DNA of 64,000 nucleotides from Ctena decussata (taxonomy: Eukaryota > Mollusca > Bivalvia > Lucinida > Lucinidae): positions 52,401,400-52,465,399 of the forward strand of contig OZ022507.1 in the NCBI GenBank assembly GCA_963989385.1, in the 5' to 3' direction. The notes beneath the pieces are model-generated. The model searched no databases. It was not told where the DNA came from and was given only the letters and a program-made list of their open reading frames with translations. Position 1 is the first letter of the stretch. Each line of letters starts with the position of its first letter. The position numbers and the translations under genes were made by a program. Of this stretch, positions 53,801 to 59,831 are shown in pieces.

Positions 53801-55252
53801 GGGTTTCATTTTTGCATAATATTTATTTTGCGTAACGTGACGTCTCGTTTATTGAACCCATATTTGGCCATGTCAAATACTTCCGAAAAAAGCAAAACCG
53901 GGAAAATAAACCCCTGACCTGTTCGAATCGTTGTCTAGAAGACGGAATGAGGTATTGCTTCATTGCTTCGTTTTTCACTTTAATAGATTCTCCAGAAAAG
54001 TAGTCAATGTTTCTTTGGAAATAAAAGATATGCCGGTTTTAGCTTTTAGCGCCCCACTCAGTATAACGATGTATGAAATGATGTTATCTTAGCAGGGTTA
54101 GTAGGTTAACGTTCTACTTTAAGAATGTTTTATACGGTAAACTCTTAACATTATTTTATCAATAATTTAACATCACATTTCATTAAAACATATAAAGATT
54201 TGAGACATAATTTTTGGAGAAGTTTTTTTCTGTTTATTTTTTTCACGTGAAAAAAAGCACATTTCACCAGCTAATGATAAAGTAATGTTTGCATCAATTA
54301 GCTCGTTGTGCGTAGAAAGTACAACCTTGTGGGCCTCTTGATTGCAATTGCACTTACGTTGGTATGAAATTCATTTCAATACCTTATAGGACAGGACTCC
54401 AGAGCAATGTTGATTAATAAGGATATCTGAGAGCTATTAATTTTGCGCAAAAACGTCAAACTATCACATTTTCTTGACGTAATTGAAATATGAAGTTTTT
54501 GTTTCAGGCTCAGAAGAAAGCCATTTATCATATGACGTCGCTGTTATTCAGTGGATAACGTCGTGTCATAAAATTTGTATGACCACACGTGTAATAACAC
54601 TTTGGCGCGTATACGTAACGTCATTGACAACGTCCATGTCAACAATGTCAACTTCTAATATAACAGATGTGTCTTATCATTTGTTTAGTTGAGAAATCAA
54701 TTTATCATATGACGTCGCTGTTACTCAATGGATAACGTCATGTCATAAAAATCGTATGACCACACGTGTAAAACACTTTGGCGCGTACACGTAAGTTCAT
54801 TGACAACGTCCATATCAACAATACATTTTTTAATGAAATAATGTTCGGTTTAAAGGCGTTAAAGTCCAATTTTAAAGGGTCATATGATAAACAGAATCTT
54901 ACACTCGGGGTCATTTCATATGAAATTTATGAAACTCGCCGAAGGCTCTTTTAATAAATTTCATATGAAATGACCACTCGTGTAAGATCCTCTATTTAGT
55001 AAATCACAAAGGACTGAAGTTTTTGATGACATATTGTATGACCAGAAAACTGAACTTTTGGTTTTGTCCTATTCCACCTTTACGTTTGATTTTTGTTATA
55101 TTTTTATTCCAAGCATGAAAAAGAAGACAGGTCAAGTATCAGCCAAAGTGTGGTTTTACAATATTGGACTGGGAGACAAAGACTGGGTCAACGAAAAGAA
55201 ATGGGAAATAGGAACACTTCAGAGAATTAGAAAGGACTTAAAACATGAAAAT
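32711..55252 (+). CDS. METTL24-like: METTL24-like type II membrane methyltransferase-family protein, partial, five exons
   Basis: Join of 32711-32821, 36008-36180, 43730-43858, 47223-47297 and 55114-55252, giving 209 residues so far. Phases match at every junction (0, 2, 2, 2) and no exon contains a stop. Residues 8-28 form the membrane anchor. The luminal stem at about 38-100 carries two N-glycosylation sequons (NTS, NDT). The conserved family core begins with DGGKEICVD, PCLVYSFG and WDFD, then GCEVHCFDPS and WFYNIGLGDKD, the order seen in METTL24 and related predicted methyltransferases (Methyltransf_22-type). The D/E-rich strand after FDP that completes the cofactor fold, and the C terminus, lie beyond the window. 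Substrate is unknown; METTL24 enzymatic activity is not well established. The introns are large and filled with transposons. Confidence 0.85.
32869..32933. repeat. Palindromic GCAAACTGT-type module
   Basis: AAACAGTGCGGACCCAGTTC is mirrored by GAACTGGGTCTGTACAGTTT around an ACGCCACAGAACGTGGC centre. It lies 47 bases into intron 1 of the METTL24-like gene. Confidence 0.75.
33315..33655. mobile_element. ~340-base TIR element (AAAGACAGGACTTCT)
   Basis: AAAGACAGGACTTCTATGCC at the left is mirrored by GGCAAAGAAGTCCTGTCTTT at the right, with inner arms GGTCTGGTTCCCAGCA / TGCTGGGAACCAGACC and TACCTGTACAGGTGA / TCACCGGTACAGGTA. It contains GGACTTCTATG, as in the ~930-base element family. Confidence 0.85.
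33656..34447. other. Intron 1 sequence
   Basis: AT-rich. An open minus-strand frame (33578-34015) runs partly through the preceding TIR element and shows no known domain. No exon candidate compatible with the flanking phase-0 junction was recognised. Confidence 0.4.
34448..35345. mobile_element. ~900-base TIR element (GCGACGT ends)
   Basis: GCGACGTCTGATTGCATAAC at the left is mirrored by a GACGTCATGAAATAACGTCGC right end, followed inward by TTTGCGACAGTACTGGCG / GCCAGTATATCCTGCG...CTGTCGC and by CCAGTGGTGGCC / GGCCACCACTGG. The interior shows no transposase. Confidence 0.75.
35346..36007. other. Intron 1 sequence before exon 2
   Basis: ATATT-rich repeats (AAAATATTCATGAGCAAATA) at 35720-35790 are followed by unremarkable sequence. 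The branch/acceptor region of exon 2 ends CCTACTTAATTTCAG. Confidence 0.5.
36008..36180 (+). CDS. METTL24-like: METTL24-like gene, exon 2
   Basis: Bounded by acceptor TTAATTTCAG and donor GTAAGA. The 173 bases give 57 codons plus two bases, starting KNIFEERQIKIPAIRNTSIS and ending ETEHMELYQ, then CG to be completed. It starts in phase 0, matching exon 1. It encodes the luminal stem, polar with two N-glycosylation sequons. The minus-strand reading of the same segment is a shadow. Confidence 0.8.
36384..36650 (+). mobile_element. tRNA-headed SINE with 14-base target duplication
   Basis: The head GCCGGGCCGCGTAGCGCAAT has good A and B boxes (GGTTCGAAACC) and an anticodon arm CTGACTCATAAGTCAG (CAT). 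The body includes GGCGAAAGTATGTGCACTTG, TTAACCGCATAGG and CCAGGAATAGTGTGGTTAGG, and the tail is ATCAATCAA. TCAGAATATTGTTA lies on both sides (36370-36383 and 36651-36664), proving retroposition. A second copy is at 39006-39265. Confidence 0.92.
36990..37219. mobile_element. Palindromic MITE, GAGCCGCGACACGAG family, copy 4
   Basis: It starts GAGCCGCGACGCGAAAAAAT and ends GTTTTGTCGTGTCGCGGCTC. The arms and the GGTAGCATAGACTCTTAGC centre match the other copies. It is inserted in the tandem array of the METTL24-like intron 2. Confidence 0.92.
37632..37972. mobile_element. TIR element with a 40-base minisatellite core
   Basis: CAACTCTCGATATCTCGAGG at the left is mirrored by TTCGAGATATCGAGAATT at the right. 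Between 37690 and 37852 a 40-base unit containing CTTTCTAGTCCCAGAAATTT and ACTTTGAGACACCAA occurs four times. Confidence 0.75.
38456..38672. mobile_element. Palindromic MITE, GGGCCGTATTCATAAAACG family, copy 2
   Basis: GGGCCGTATTCATAAAACGA is mirrored by the right end with TTTATGAATACGGCCC. The centre is TGTTCCTCCAGA / TCTGGAGGAACA. A possible CAG duplication flanks it (38451-38455 region and 38674-38676). It is inserted in the gag region of the dead LTR element. Confidence 0.93.
39006..39265 (+). mobile_element. tRNA-headed SINE, second copy, in the LTR element
   Basis: The head TGCGGAGGCCGTGTAGAGCA is diverged and the anticodon arm no longer reads CAT. The body matches 36384-36650 (GGCGAAAGTATGTGCATTTA, CCAGGAATAGTGTAGTTAGG). 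The target duplication TTTCGGTGT lies at 38997-39005 and 39266-39274. It interrupts the protease region, so the open frame beginning at 39126 is a chimera of SINE and protease. Confidence 0.92.
40028..40315 (+). mobile_element. tRNA-headed SINE of a second family
   Basis: The head AGAGGCGCGGTAGCCGAGTG has A box TAGCCGAGTGGTTAGAG and B box GAGTTCGCGGCTC. The body includes CCACCCAGCAGTAAATGGG, GGAAGGATAAGGCAGCG and TACAATGGGTCTCTAACCCC, and it ends in a T-rich tail. The target duplication AGATGTAGTT is at 40018-40027 and 40316-40325. It is inserted just upstream of the RT region of the dead LTR element. Confidence 0.92.
42801..43612. other. Intron 2, 3' flank of the LTR element
   Basis: This contains repeats of TTAGCTTAGTTTGTATTAGTTC / AAGCTTAGTTCGTATTAATT near 43272 and 43342 and probably includes the untranslated end or LTR of the dead retroelement. 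No matching sequence was recognised upstream of 38150. Confidence 0.4.
43613..43686. repeat. Degenerate palindromic GTAAACAGTG module
   Basis: GAGTAAACAGTGTAGACCCA and CTAGTATAGTGTCTACACTG are inverted. It ends 44 bases before exon 3 of the METTL24-like gene. Confidence 0.55.
43730..43858 (+). CDS. METTL24-like: METTL24-like gene, exon 3
   Basis: Bounded by acceptor ACTCTTATGCAG and donor GTAAGT. The first base completes an Arg codon begun in exon 2 (CG+G). It then reads YINSLQVLCRNVIRIGSHKD followed by GGKEICVDKAY and PCLVYSFG, ending with GG to be completed by exon 4. The DGGKE, C-V-D and CLVYSFG motifs are the clearest METTL24-family signature in the window. No stop is present. Confidence 0.9.
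43915..44470 (+). repeat. Diverged copy of the ~340-base repeat with inserted MITE
   Basis: TTTCAAGGTGAATGGGTGCA, AGTAACTCTGCCATTATTTT, TTCAATGGAAGCCAGCTC and the later CCCTTTGTAAAACTGGCTGA parallel the units at 4110-5480. The CACTGGGCACACAAC MITE is inserted at 44068-44162. Confidence 0.6.
44068..44162. mobile_element. CCACTGGGCACACAAC MITE (AACCTTGATTC type)
   Basis: CCACTGGGCACACAACCTAG is mirrored by GGTTGTGTGCCTGCTGG. The core alternates CCTTGATTCAACG and GAATCAAGG. It is inserted in the diverged 340-base repeat. Confidence 0.85.
44852..45999. mobile_element. CpG-dense ~1.15 kb TIR element
   Basis: TTACAGTAGCGGCTGCGTTT at the left is mirrored by AACGCTTAAACGCTACTGTAA at the right. Both ends contain many GCGTTT/AAACGC words (CGCGTTTTTGCG, AACGCGTTTC), making a CpG-rich island in AT-rich surroundings. 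The open frames at 44880-45277 on both strands are overlapping and not family-like. It lies in intron 3 of the METTL24-like gene. Confidence 0.8.
46071..46177. mobile_element. CCAAGCAGGCA element with TGACGTC core
   Basis: AAGCAGGCAAATAACGTCGT at the left and TTCGTGTTCCCGCTG at the right are roughly inverted. The core repeats GACGTCGATGCCACTTCATC and CGTCATTACGACGTCATTTC. Confidence 0.7.
46321..47097. mobile_element. Foldback element (TAGAGCATCTTACACGAGTGG), copy 1
   Basis: TAGAGCATCTTACACGAGTG at the left is mirrored by CACTCGTGTAAGATCCTCTA at the right. Each end also carries its own short foldback (ATTTCATATGAAATTTATGA with GCCGAAGGCTCG). The interior has CGTCGCTGTTATTCAGTGAA and a (GA)n stretch at 46628-46664. 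It ends 125 bases before exon 4. Confidence 0.8.
47223..47297 (+). CDS. METTL24-like: METTL24-like gene, exon 4
   Basis: Bounded by acceptor TTATTTGTTCCAG and donor GTACTT. The 75 bases comprise one base completing the Gly of YSFG, 24 codons (SKNKWDFDNMTVETFGCEVH then CFDP) and two bases AG completed in exon 5 to Ser. The WDFD and GCEVxxFDPS motifs match the strand-loop-strand at the start of the methyltransferase fold in METTL24 relatives. No stop is present. Confidence 0.9.
47633..49716 (-). mobile_element. Hairpin-ended element with tandem core (class A, minus orientation)
   Basis: On the plus strand it starts TTATGCCCCCGCCTGCCAAA (the CCTGC/GCAGG hairpin, its 3' end). It continues with units of about 170 bases at 47760-48450 (TATGCTACAAAGTTTAAATT, CTTACCCAGAC, GGTAGAGTTGCC) and further diverged units to about 49600. 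It ends GGGCGGGGCATCTGTGTACT, then TTAGACACATGTCTAG, the 5' hairpin. The 5' GATGCCCCGCC and 3' GGCGGGGGCATAA are complementary. It lies in intron 4 of the METTL24-like gene. Confidence 0.65.
49717..50631. other. Intron 4 sequence
   Basis: AT-rich, no repeat ends recognised and no exon candidate compatible with a phase-2 junction. Confidence 0.4.
50632..51631 (+). mobile_element. Hairpin-ended element with tandem core (class B, GCGCGCCTT type)
   Basis: The 5' end ACAAGAGTTGTCAGATAGAC forms a GTTGTC/GACAAC hairpin and is followed by AGCGCGCCTT at 50657-50666. The core units of about 115-180 bases carry CATATAGGGACTGAGAAATAT and TGTGTGCAAAGTATCATA. The 3' end has GGACGCGGACGCGAACGC runs, a CCTTTGCTTCGCAAAGG hairpin, AAGGCGCGCT (51620-51629) and CTAA at 51628-51631. 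The 5' decamer is the exact reverse complement of the 3' decamer. It is non-coding. Confidence 0.8.
51786..53690. mobile_element. ~1.9 kb element with ~560-base inverted arms
   Basis: ATCGATCAACTATGGAGTAT at the left is mirrored by AATACTCCACAACTGATCGAT at the right. The arms continue through CGGGCAGATAGGTCTGTGCA, CCATCTGCGCATT, AATGTAAGTTTTACTGAAAC and CATAAGCATGC, each found inverted at 53210-53640. Inside, 52400-52470 and 52540-52740 form a second inverted pair around a duplicated CACGGTGATTTTTTTT-like segment. No coding capacity is seen beyond short AT-rich frames. Confidence 0.8.
52800..53010. repeat. CGACTTA-rich palindromic segment
   Basis: GTGGCCACGACTTACAAAGT, CGTTCCCACGACTTATTATG and AACTCGTGGCCACGAGTTAA repeat a short palindromic theme within the 1.9 kb element. 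A related piece (GCATACGACTTATTAAGTCG) is at 53160. Confidence 0.65.
53757..53959. repeat. Short inverted-repeat segment
   Basis: TATCTTATTCCGTCTTCCAG at 53759 is mirrored by CTAGAAGACGGAATGAGGTA at 53935. About 200 bases, non-coding. Confidence 0.6.
53960..54521. other. Intron 4 sequence
   Basis: AT-rich. No exon or element ends recognised. Confidence 0.4.
54522..54994. mobile_element. Foldback element (TAGAGGATCTTACACGAG), copy 2, left-truncated
   Basis: CATATGACGTCGCTGTTATT occurs twice (54528 and 54706), each followed by GGATAACGTC and CACACGTGTAA. The right end is the same short foldback and CACTCGTGTAAGATCCTCTA as in 46321-47097. The left terminal repeat is missing. It ends 119 bases before exon 5. 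Confidence 0.75.
55114..55252 (+). CDS. METTL24-like: METTL24-like gene, exon 5 (last one in the window)
   Basis: Bounded by acceptor TTTTTATTCCAAG and donor GTACGT. The first base completes Ser (AG+C), giving the FDPS motif with exon 4. The exon then reads MKKKTGQVSAKVWFYNIGLG, DKDWVNEKKWE and TLQRIRKDLKHEN, ending in phase 0. The WFYNIGLGDKD segment is typical of METTL24-family proteins. The next exon should encode the cofactor-fold strand around an I-D-I-E-G type motif; nothing like it is seen before 64000. Confidence 0.9.
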
Positions 55253-55279
55253 GTACGTAAATATCAGTTGTTCAAATAA

Positions 55280-55400
55280 AAAGGGGTAACAGGGATAATT
55301 TAGGAATTTCTTAATTTTACCATAAAACTATGTTGTGACCCAAGATTATTACTGTCTCAGAGACGAGTCAAATGAGACGACGCTGTCAGAGAGGAGCTTC
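55280..55400. mobile_element. GGGATAATTT-family MITE, half copy
   Basis: AAAAGGGGTAACAGGGATAA, TTTAGGAATTTC and AACTATGTTGTGACCCAAGA match the left half of 3308-3512 and 9607-9805. The right half is missing. It starts 28 bases into the intron after exon 5. Confidence 0.7.
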
Positions 55401-55683
55401 CCCCTTAATATAAAGATCTTTGGCCTCGAAAAAAAATGACCGTAAAATCTTCCATATTGGAATTATCCACCGGAAAATGGCTATAAAGCAGAACACCCAC
55501 CGCCCTCTCCCCACCTGAAATGTGACTATATCGCCAACTTTCCCGGAAATGTCCTGTTTTTGTATAGGCGTTTTTCGCATCTGTAGTGGATTATCCCTTG
55601 GTAATACGATTGCAGAAAAACACGCTACTTAGTGGAATAGGCTCCCTTCCCAATTATAACAGTGAGGTTCAGAGCTGAAACAG

Positions 55684-56609
55684 AAAGGACTTCTATGATT
55701 AAGGCGAGGATTTTCCCCATTAGACCGACACGACAGGTCCGAATTTTCAAAAGTATAAATTGTGCATATTTTTCTTAGCAGAGCTTCCACAAATATGTAA
55801 ACCGTATGAAATCAGATCATTTGTGATTCAGACCCAAAGGCATGGGGAGATAATCCAGGTTGACTCTACCTACCCTAAATTCAAGAGTTTCAAATACCTC
55901 ATTTTTTGAGGTAATAAAAATATTGAAATCAGTCATTCATTCCATATTTTTTGTCATAAATACATGCTAAATACATGCATATCACAATATAATCAACGAT
56001 TTTCTTCTTGTTACGCCTGACTGGCATTTAAGCATGCAAAACCATAGTTATACTTCCGGTCAAAACGGCCAAAAGAGAACGCTTCACTATAACTAAAATA
56101 CAAGTACTTCCCCCCCCCCCGTGATCCAGCATTTCCTTTATGCAGCAGACTTATGCTATGCAAGTACGCAATATATATGAGTGGGAAGCTGGGTCACGGG
56201 GGGGGGAACGATACTCAGTAAGCCAAAGAAGAAGAATAGTCAACAGGAGCGCTGTGATCTTCAAGGTTTATATTGTGTACCATGACCTTGAAATGAGGTC
56301 AAGGTCACATACATATGGTCAAAACTATCCAGTGTTGTCTGTTATGAAAGTAATGTAGGTAAAAAACGGGTGCAAAGTATACAATAAATCATTAACTCAA
56401 CGATCAGTTTGAGGATAATTTACAACTAATCTTAACAATGACGTCAACGTCAATGTATGTTTAACGTACTTTACATAGACACAAAAACTTGAAAATTCAT
56501 TTGTCTTGCAAGTTACATGTCATAGTCATAAATGCAAAGCAAAAGCCTGTGATCCGTATAACTTTTTTTAATCATGGGAAAATTCACGCCTTAAGCATAG
56601 AAGTCCTTT
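55684..56609. mobile_element. ~930-base TIR element (GGACTTCTATG), copy 2
   Basis: AAAGGACTTCTATGATTAAG at the left is mirrored by CTTAAGCATAGAAGTCCTTT at the right. The interior is collinear with 28631-29566, including the GTGATCCAGCAT / AGCTGGGTCAC pair and the shared AATGACGTCAACGTCAA block. It differs mainly in homopolymer lengths and point changes. No transposase. Confidence 0.93.
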
Positions 56610-56859
56610 GACTATCTGTCCGAAAAATACCATCGGATAACAGATGCTAGAACCGCTAACTATTTTTTGTAGGGAAAACAGGTAGGCATTTTGCTTTTCC
56701 GTATCAGCCAAAAAAGCTATGAGTGTGCGTGGTTGTGCGCATAAATTTGTATAATATGTGCTTGTACAGGTGCTCATCTGTGCTTGCGCACAGTGGAGTG
56801 CCCGGACTAGTATTACCGTTCAAGCAGGAGTCGTGGGCTCGGTTCCAGTAGGTACGGGG

Positions 56860-57080
56860 TCCGATTATTATCATAGCCCTGCTTTGAAAAAGTGTGGCTA
56901 TACTTGATTTGGTCAGTCCGTAATTCCTTAACTCCGTAAGATTGTTTGTGTCACAGATTTCTCAGGAACTATTTTAGCTAGAATCTTGAAACTTGGTATA
57001 CATATGGACATTGCCTCAGCTTGCCACTCGCATATAGTGTGCATATTAACAGTACACACATACATGAAGAGTGGCTAGCT
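56860..57080 (-). mobile_element. Fragment of a hairpin-ended element
   Basis: ATAGCCCTGCTTTGAAAAAG then TGTGGCTATAC forms a hairpin-like start. It is followed by GTCAGTCCGTAATTCCTTAA and one core-like unit ending with ACTTGGTATACATATGGACA. This looks like the 3' end of a minus-oriented hairpin element with a short remnant of its core. Confidence 0.4.
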
Positions 57081-58860
57081 GAGGCATGGTTGGAAAAGTA
57101 TCTTTGTAAAACTTTTCCTATTTTCCATACATTCAATTATAAAAACTTGCTTTTTACATAAAAAATCTGTCTCTGTGCTTCATAACCGAAAAAATATTTT
57201 TATGCCAATTAAAGGGAGTTCCGAGGAATACATTTCAATGCAAATTTTAAAGTATGCCAAAAGTTCAGTTTTGAGACTTTTATAGGCAAATTAACATTAC
57301 AACTGTCAGAGGTCCTTTAGTATACATATGGGAAATGAGTCGTTGTATTGTGAAATTGAGACTTGGACTCGTTGCTCTTATTGCTCCTCTGTTTATCCAT
57401 TTGTCTTTCATTTCGTATTTCATACACAGAAATTCGTGCCACAGTTTGCGCAGAATTAATAAAGCTAGCCTCTGTAAATTTATTATACATAAGAACACTG
57501 TTTATTGTGGACTTGAGAATTTGGCTCATTTCATATCTTCTTTCTTCTGTTTTTTTTCATATTTGTTTTTGTCTTTTCAAGTAATTTTTGTCAGTTTTGA
57601 ACTATTTAAGCTAACACTTCATATTTGGTATACAGATAAACTGTGAGCTGTATTTTGGGATTGACAATCAGGATGATTTCTTTTATTCATTCCTTATTTA
57701 TCCATTTTTCTTTCTTTTCATAACGTCAAGAATGTTGAAAATTTGCGTTAAAGATTTGTTTGAATCTTATTCATTGCTGTATTACATGACAGTGCATTAC
57801 TAAAGCAGCGTAGCGGGGCTATGTAGTCAGAATCTCTGACAGATGTAGTTTTCAATCTGTCGAATCTAATAAACAAGGACATCCGCTCCAAGTTTGTTCT
57901 AAACTGGACTACGTGGTGTTATGGTTGCGGTCGGTGGAAGCGGTGTCGCTAAACGTCTGTGGTGGTGCCAGCCTTATCAAACTGGCAAATGTGTACATGT
58001 ACATATGAAACTATACACGGTAATATGTTTGTTATGGTTTCGTTCCCACAGACTGTGGTCTCGTTAGATCAAACACGACTGGACAAAGCACCCGTGCATC
58101 GGCGCGTTTGTACATCTTCTTGTAAGGTTATCTGTGTATGATTGAGTACGAAAAAAATCACATCCGTTCTGTTCTTGTTCAAAAACACACCTTACTGGTT
58201 TCCTAAACTAGTAAATATTATTATAATAAGTGTGGTTGCTAAATTTGCTTATTATTTTACGGAATAAATCGCATTTATTACCTCCCTTGAAGAACTGATA
58301 CATTTTCAATGCAATTTATTCAGTTAAATATCCCTGTTCCAATTCGTTCCGTTCATTCTGTTTCGTAAAATACCAATCGACATACCAAGTTCTCTAATAG
58401 TCCAGTCTCCGGTTGGGGAAATACTTTGGGGGAAAAGTGGTTCTATAAAGTCCGAACAATCCACTGTATAGTCATCCTTCCTGTAGCCATATTCCGGTGG
58501 GAAAGGATGAAAGTTACTTTCTAACAGTCACAACATATGCTTTCGTTGAGAAATAATAATCAAAATAATCTTTGAATTATCCTCGATACGCCCTCCAATC
58601 TCGAGCTCTGAAATATGGAGGAAATGGATTGATTCTTGTCCACAAATGTTCATAAACTGCACTGCGAACAATGTATATCCCTTCATACAGATTTTTTTCG
58701 AGAAGATGCAAAATGCCTTAAATATAGAGCCAGTGTTTTATTGCAAATGTTTCTTGAACGTCGTTTTTTGCTGCAAGAAAAGTGTCTTGAAAAATTTTCT
58801 TTCCATAAAAAAGACAGTTATACAGTTTTAGATACCACTTGATAATAGGTCTCCTCTAAA
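57081..58860. other. Intergenic or intron stretch, no gene recognised
   Basis: AT-rich sequence. TGTCAGAGGTCCTTTAG at 57305 also occurs at 26124. A right-half relic of the GGGATAATTT MITE (CACAACATATGCTTTCGTTG, GAATTATCCTCG) lies at 58528-58595. Several short open frames have no domain. The METTL24-like gene should still be in an intron here. Confidence 0.45.
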
Positions 58861-58879
58861 GCCACCGGGTAAATTGAAG

Positions 58880-59830
58880 CCATATTTCATATGGAGCTTC
58901 CTGGAGTCAGGAAAACAAAAATGTGTTCAGATGGTCATGGTCATATGACCAAAATGGCGGCCATGCCCATATATGGTAAAAACCTTTAAAAAATCTTTTC
59001 TTCTCCAGGATTGAAAGGCCAATGTCCTTGAAACTTAATATGTAACATGGGCGACTTAGGTCATACGAGTTTGTGCAAAGGATGACCCTGCACTGACCTT
59101 GACTTAATTTATGGCAAGGTCAACTTTGGTACGTTACACTTTTATATAAGAAAATGCCTAAACAATGGATTTCTAAGAAACTATTGAAGTCTAAGGTATA
59201 ATATATGGTATATGTGGCTAACTACACGAGCAGATGAAGGCATTATATTGCTAAATGTCAAGATCAATTTTTGACCTTTGTTCTAGGTTACAGAGTTTCT
59301 GTTGTCCATCAACATTTTCAAACATCTATTCCGAAGCTTGTGGACCGATTGAAACATTATTTTATATGCAACCCCTCTTGGCCTGGGGAACTAAAGTTTG
59401 TTCAGATAGTCTTGGTCACACGACCAAGATGGAAGCCATGCCCATTAAAGGTAAAAATCCTTTAAAAATAAATTCTTATATCCAGAACCATAAGGACATT
59501 GACCTTGAAACTTTGTATGTAGCATTTGGGACTCGGGCCCTATGTAGCATTTGGGACTCGGGCCCTATAAACTGTTGTCAAATAAAGATCATGCATTGAC
59601 TTTGACCTAATTTATGGCAAGGCCAATTTTTGCTCCTTATGCTTTTATACGGAACATCATCAAACTGTGGATGCCTCATAAAACTTTTTAAGCCTAGATA
59701 TAATTATTAGAAAGTTTGGTTAACGAAATATATACATGGTGACATACCCCCTGAATCCTTCATCCAGACTTCGGAGATCAGAGGCAACAATACACGTCTC
59801 GTGAAATGATGGCGACAGGAAAGTGGACGA
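58880..59830 (+). repeat. Diverged tandem units related to the 21.6-23.1 kb element
   Basis: GTTCAGATGGTCATGGTCAT, CCATGCCCAT, AAAAACCTTTAAAAAATCTT and TGACCTTGACTTAATTTATG recur in two to three units of about 430-490 bases, as in the core of the class B element at 21588-23160. A 25-base direct duplication (TGTAGCATTTGGGACTCGGG plus CCCTA) is at 59518-59567. Terminal motifs were not found. Confidence 0.6.
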
Positions 59831-59831
59831 T

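Noticed and set aside
57335..57646. Hydrophobic 103-codon frame
   Set aside because: Its T-rich composition gives Phe/Leu/Ser-rich translations on overlapping frames. No start context, domain or neighbouring exon supports it.
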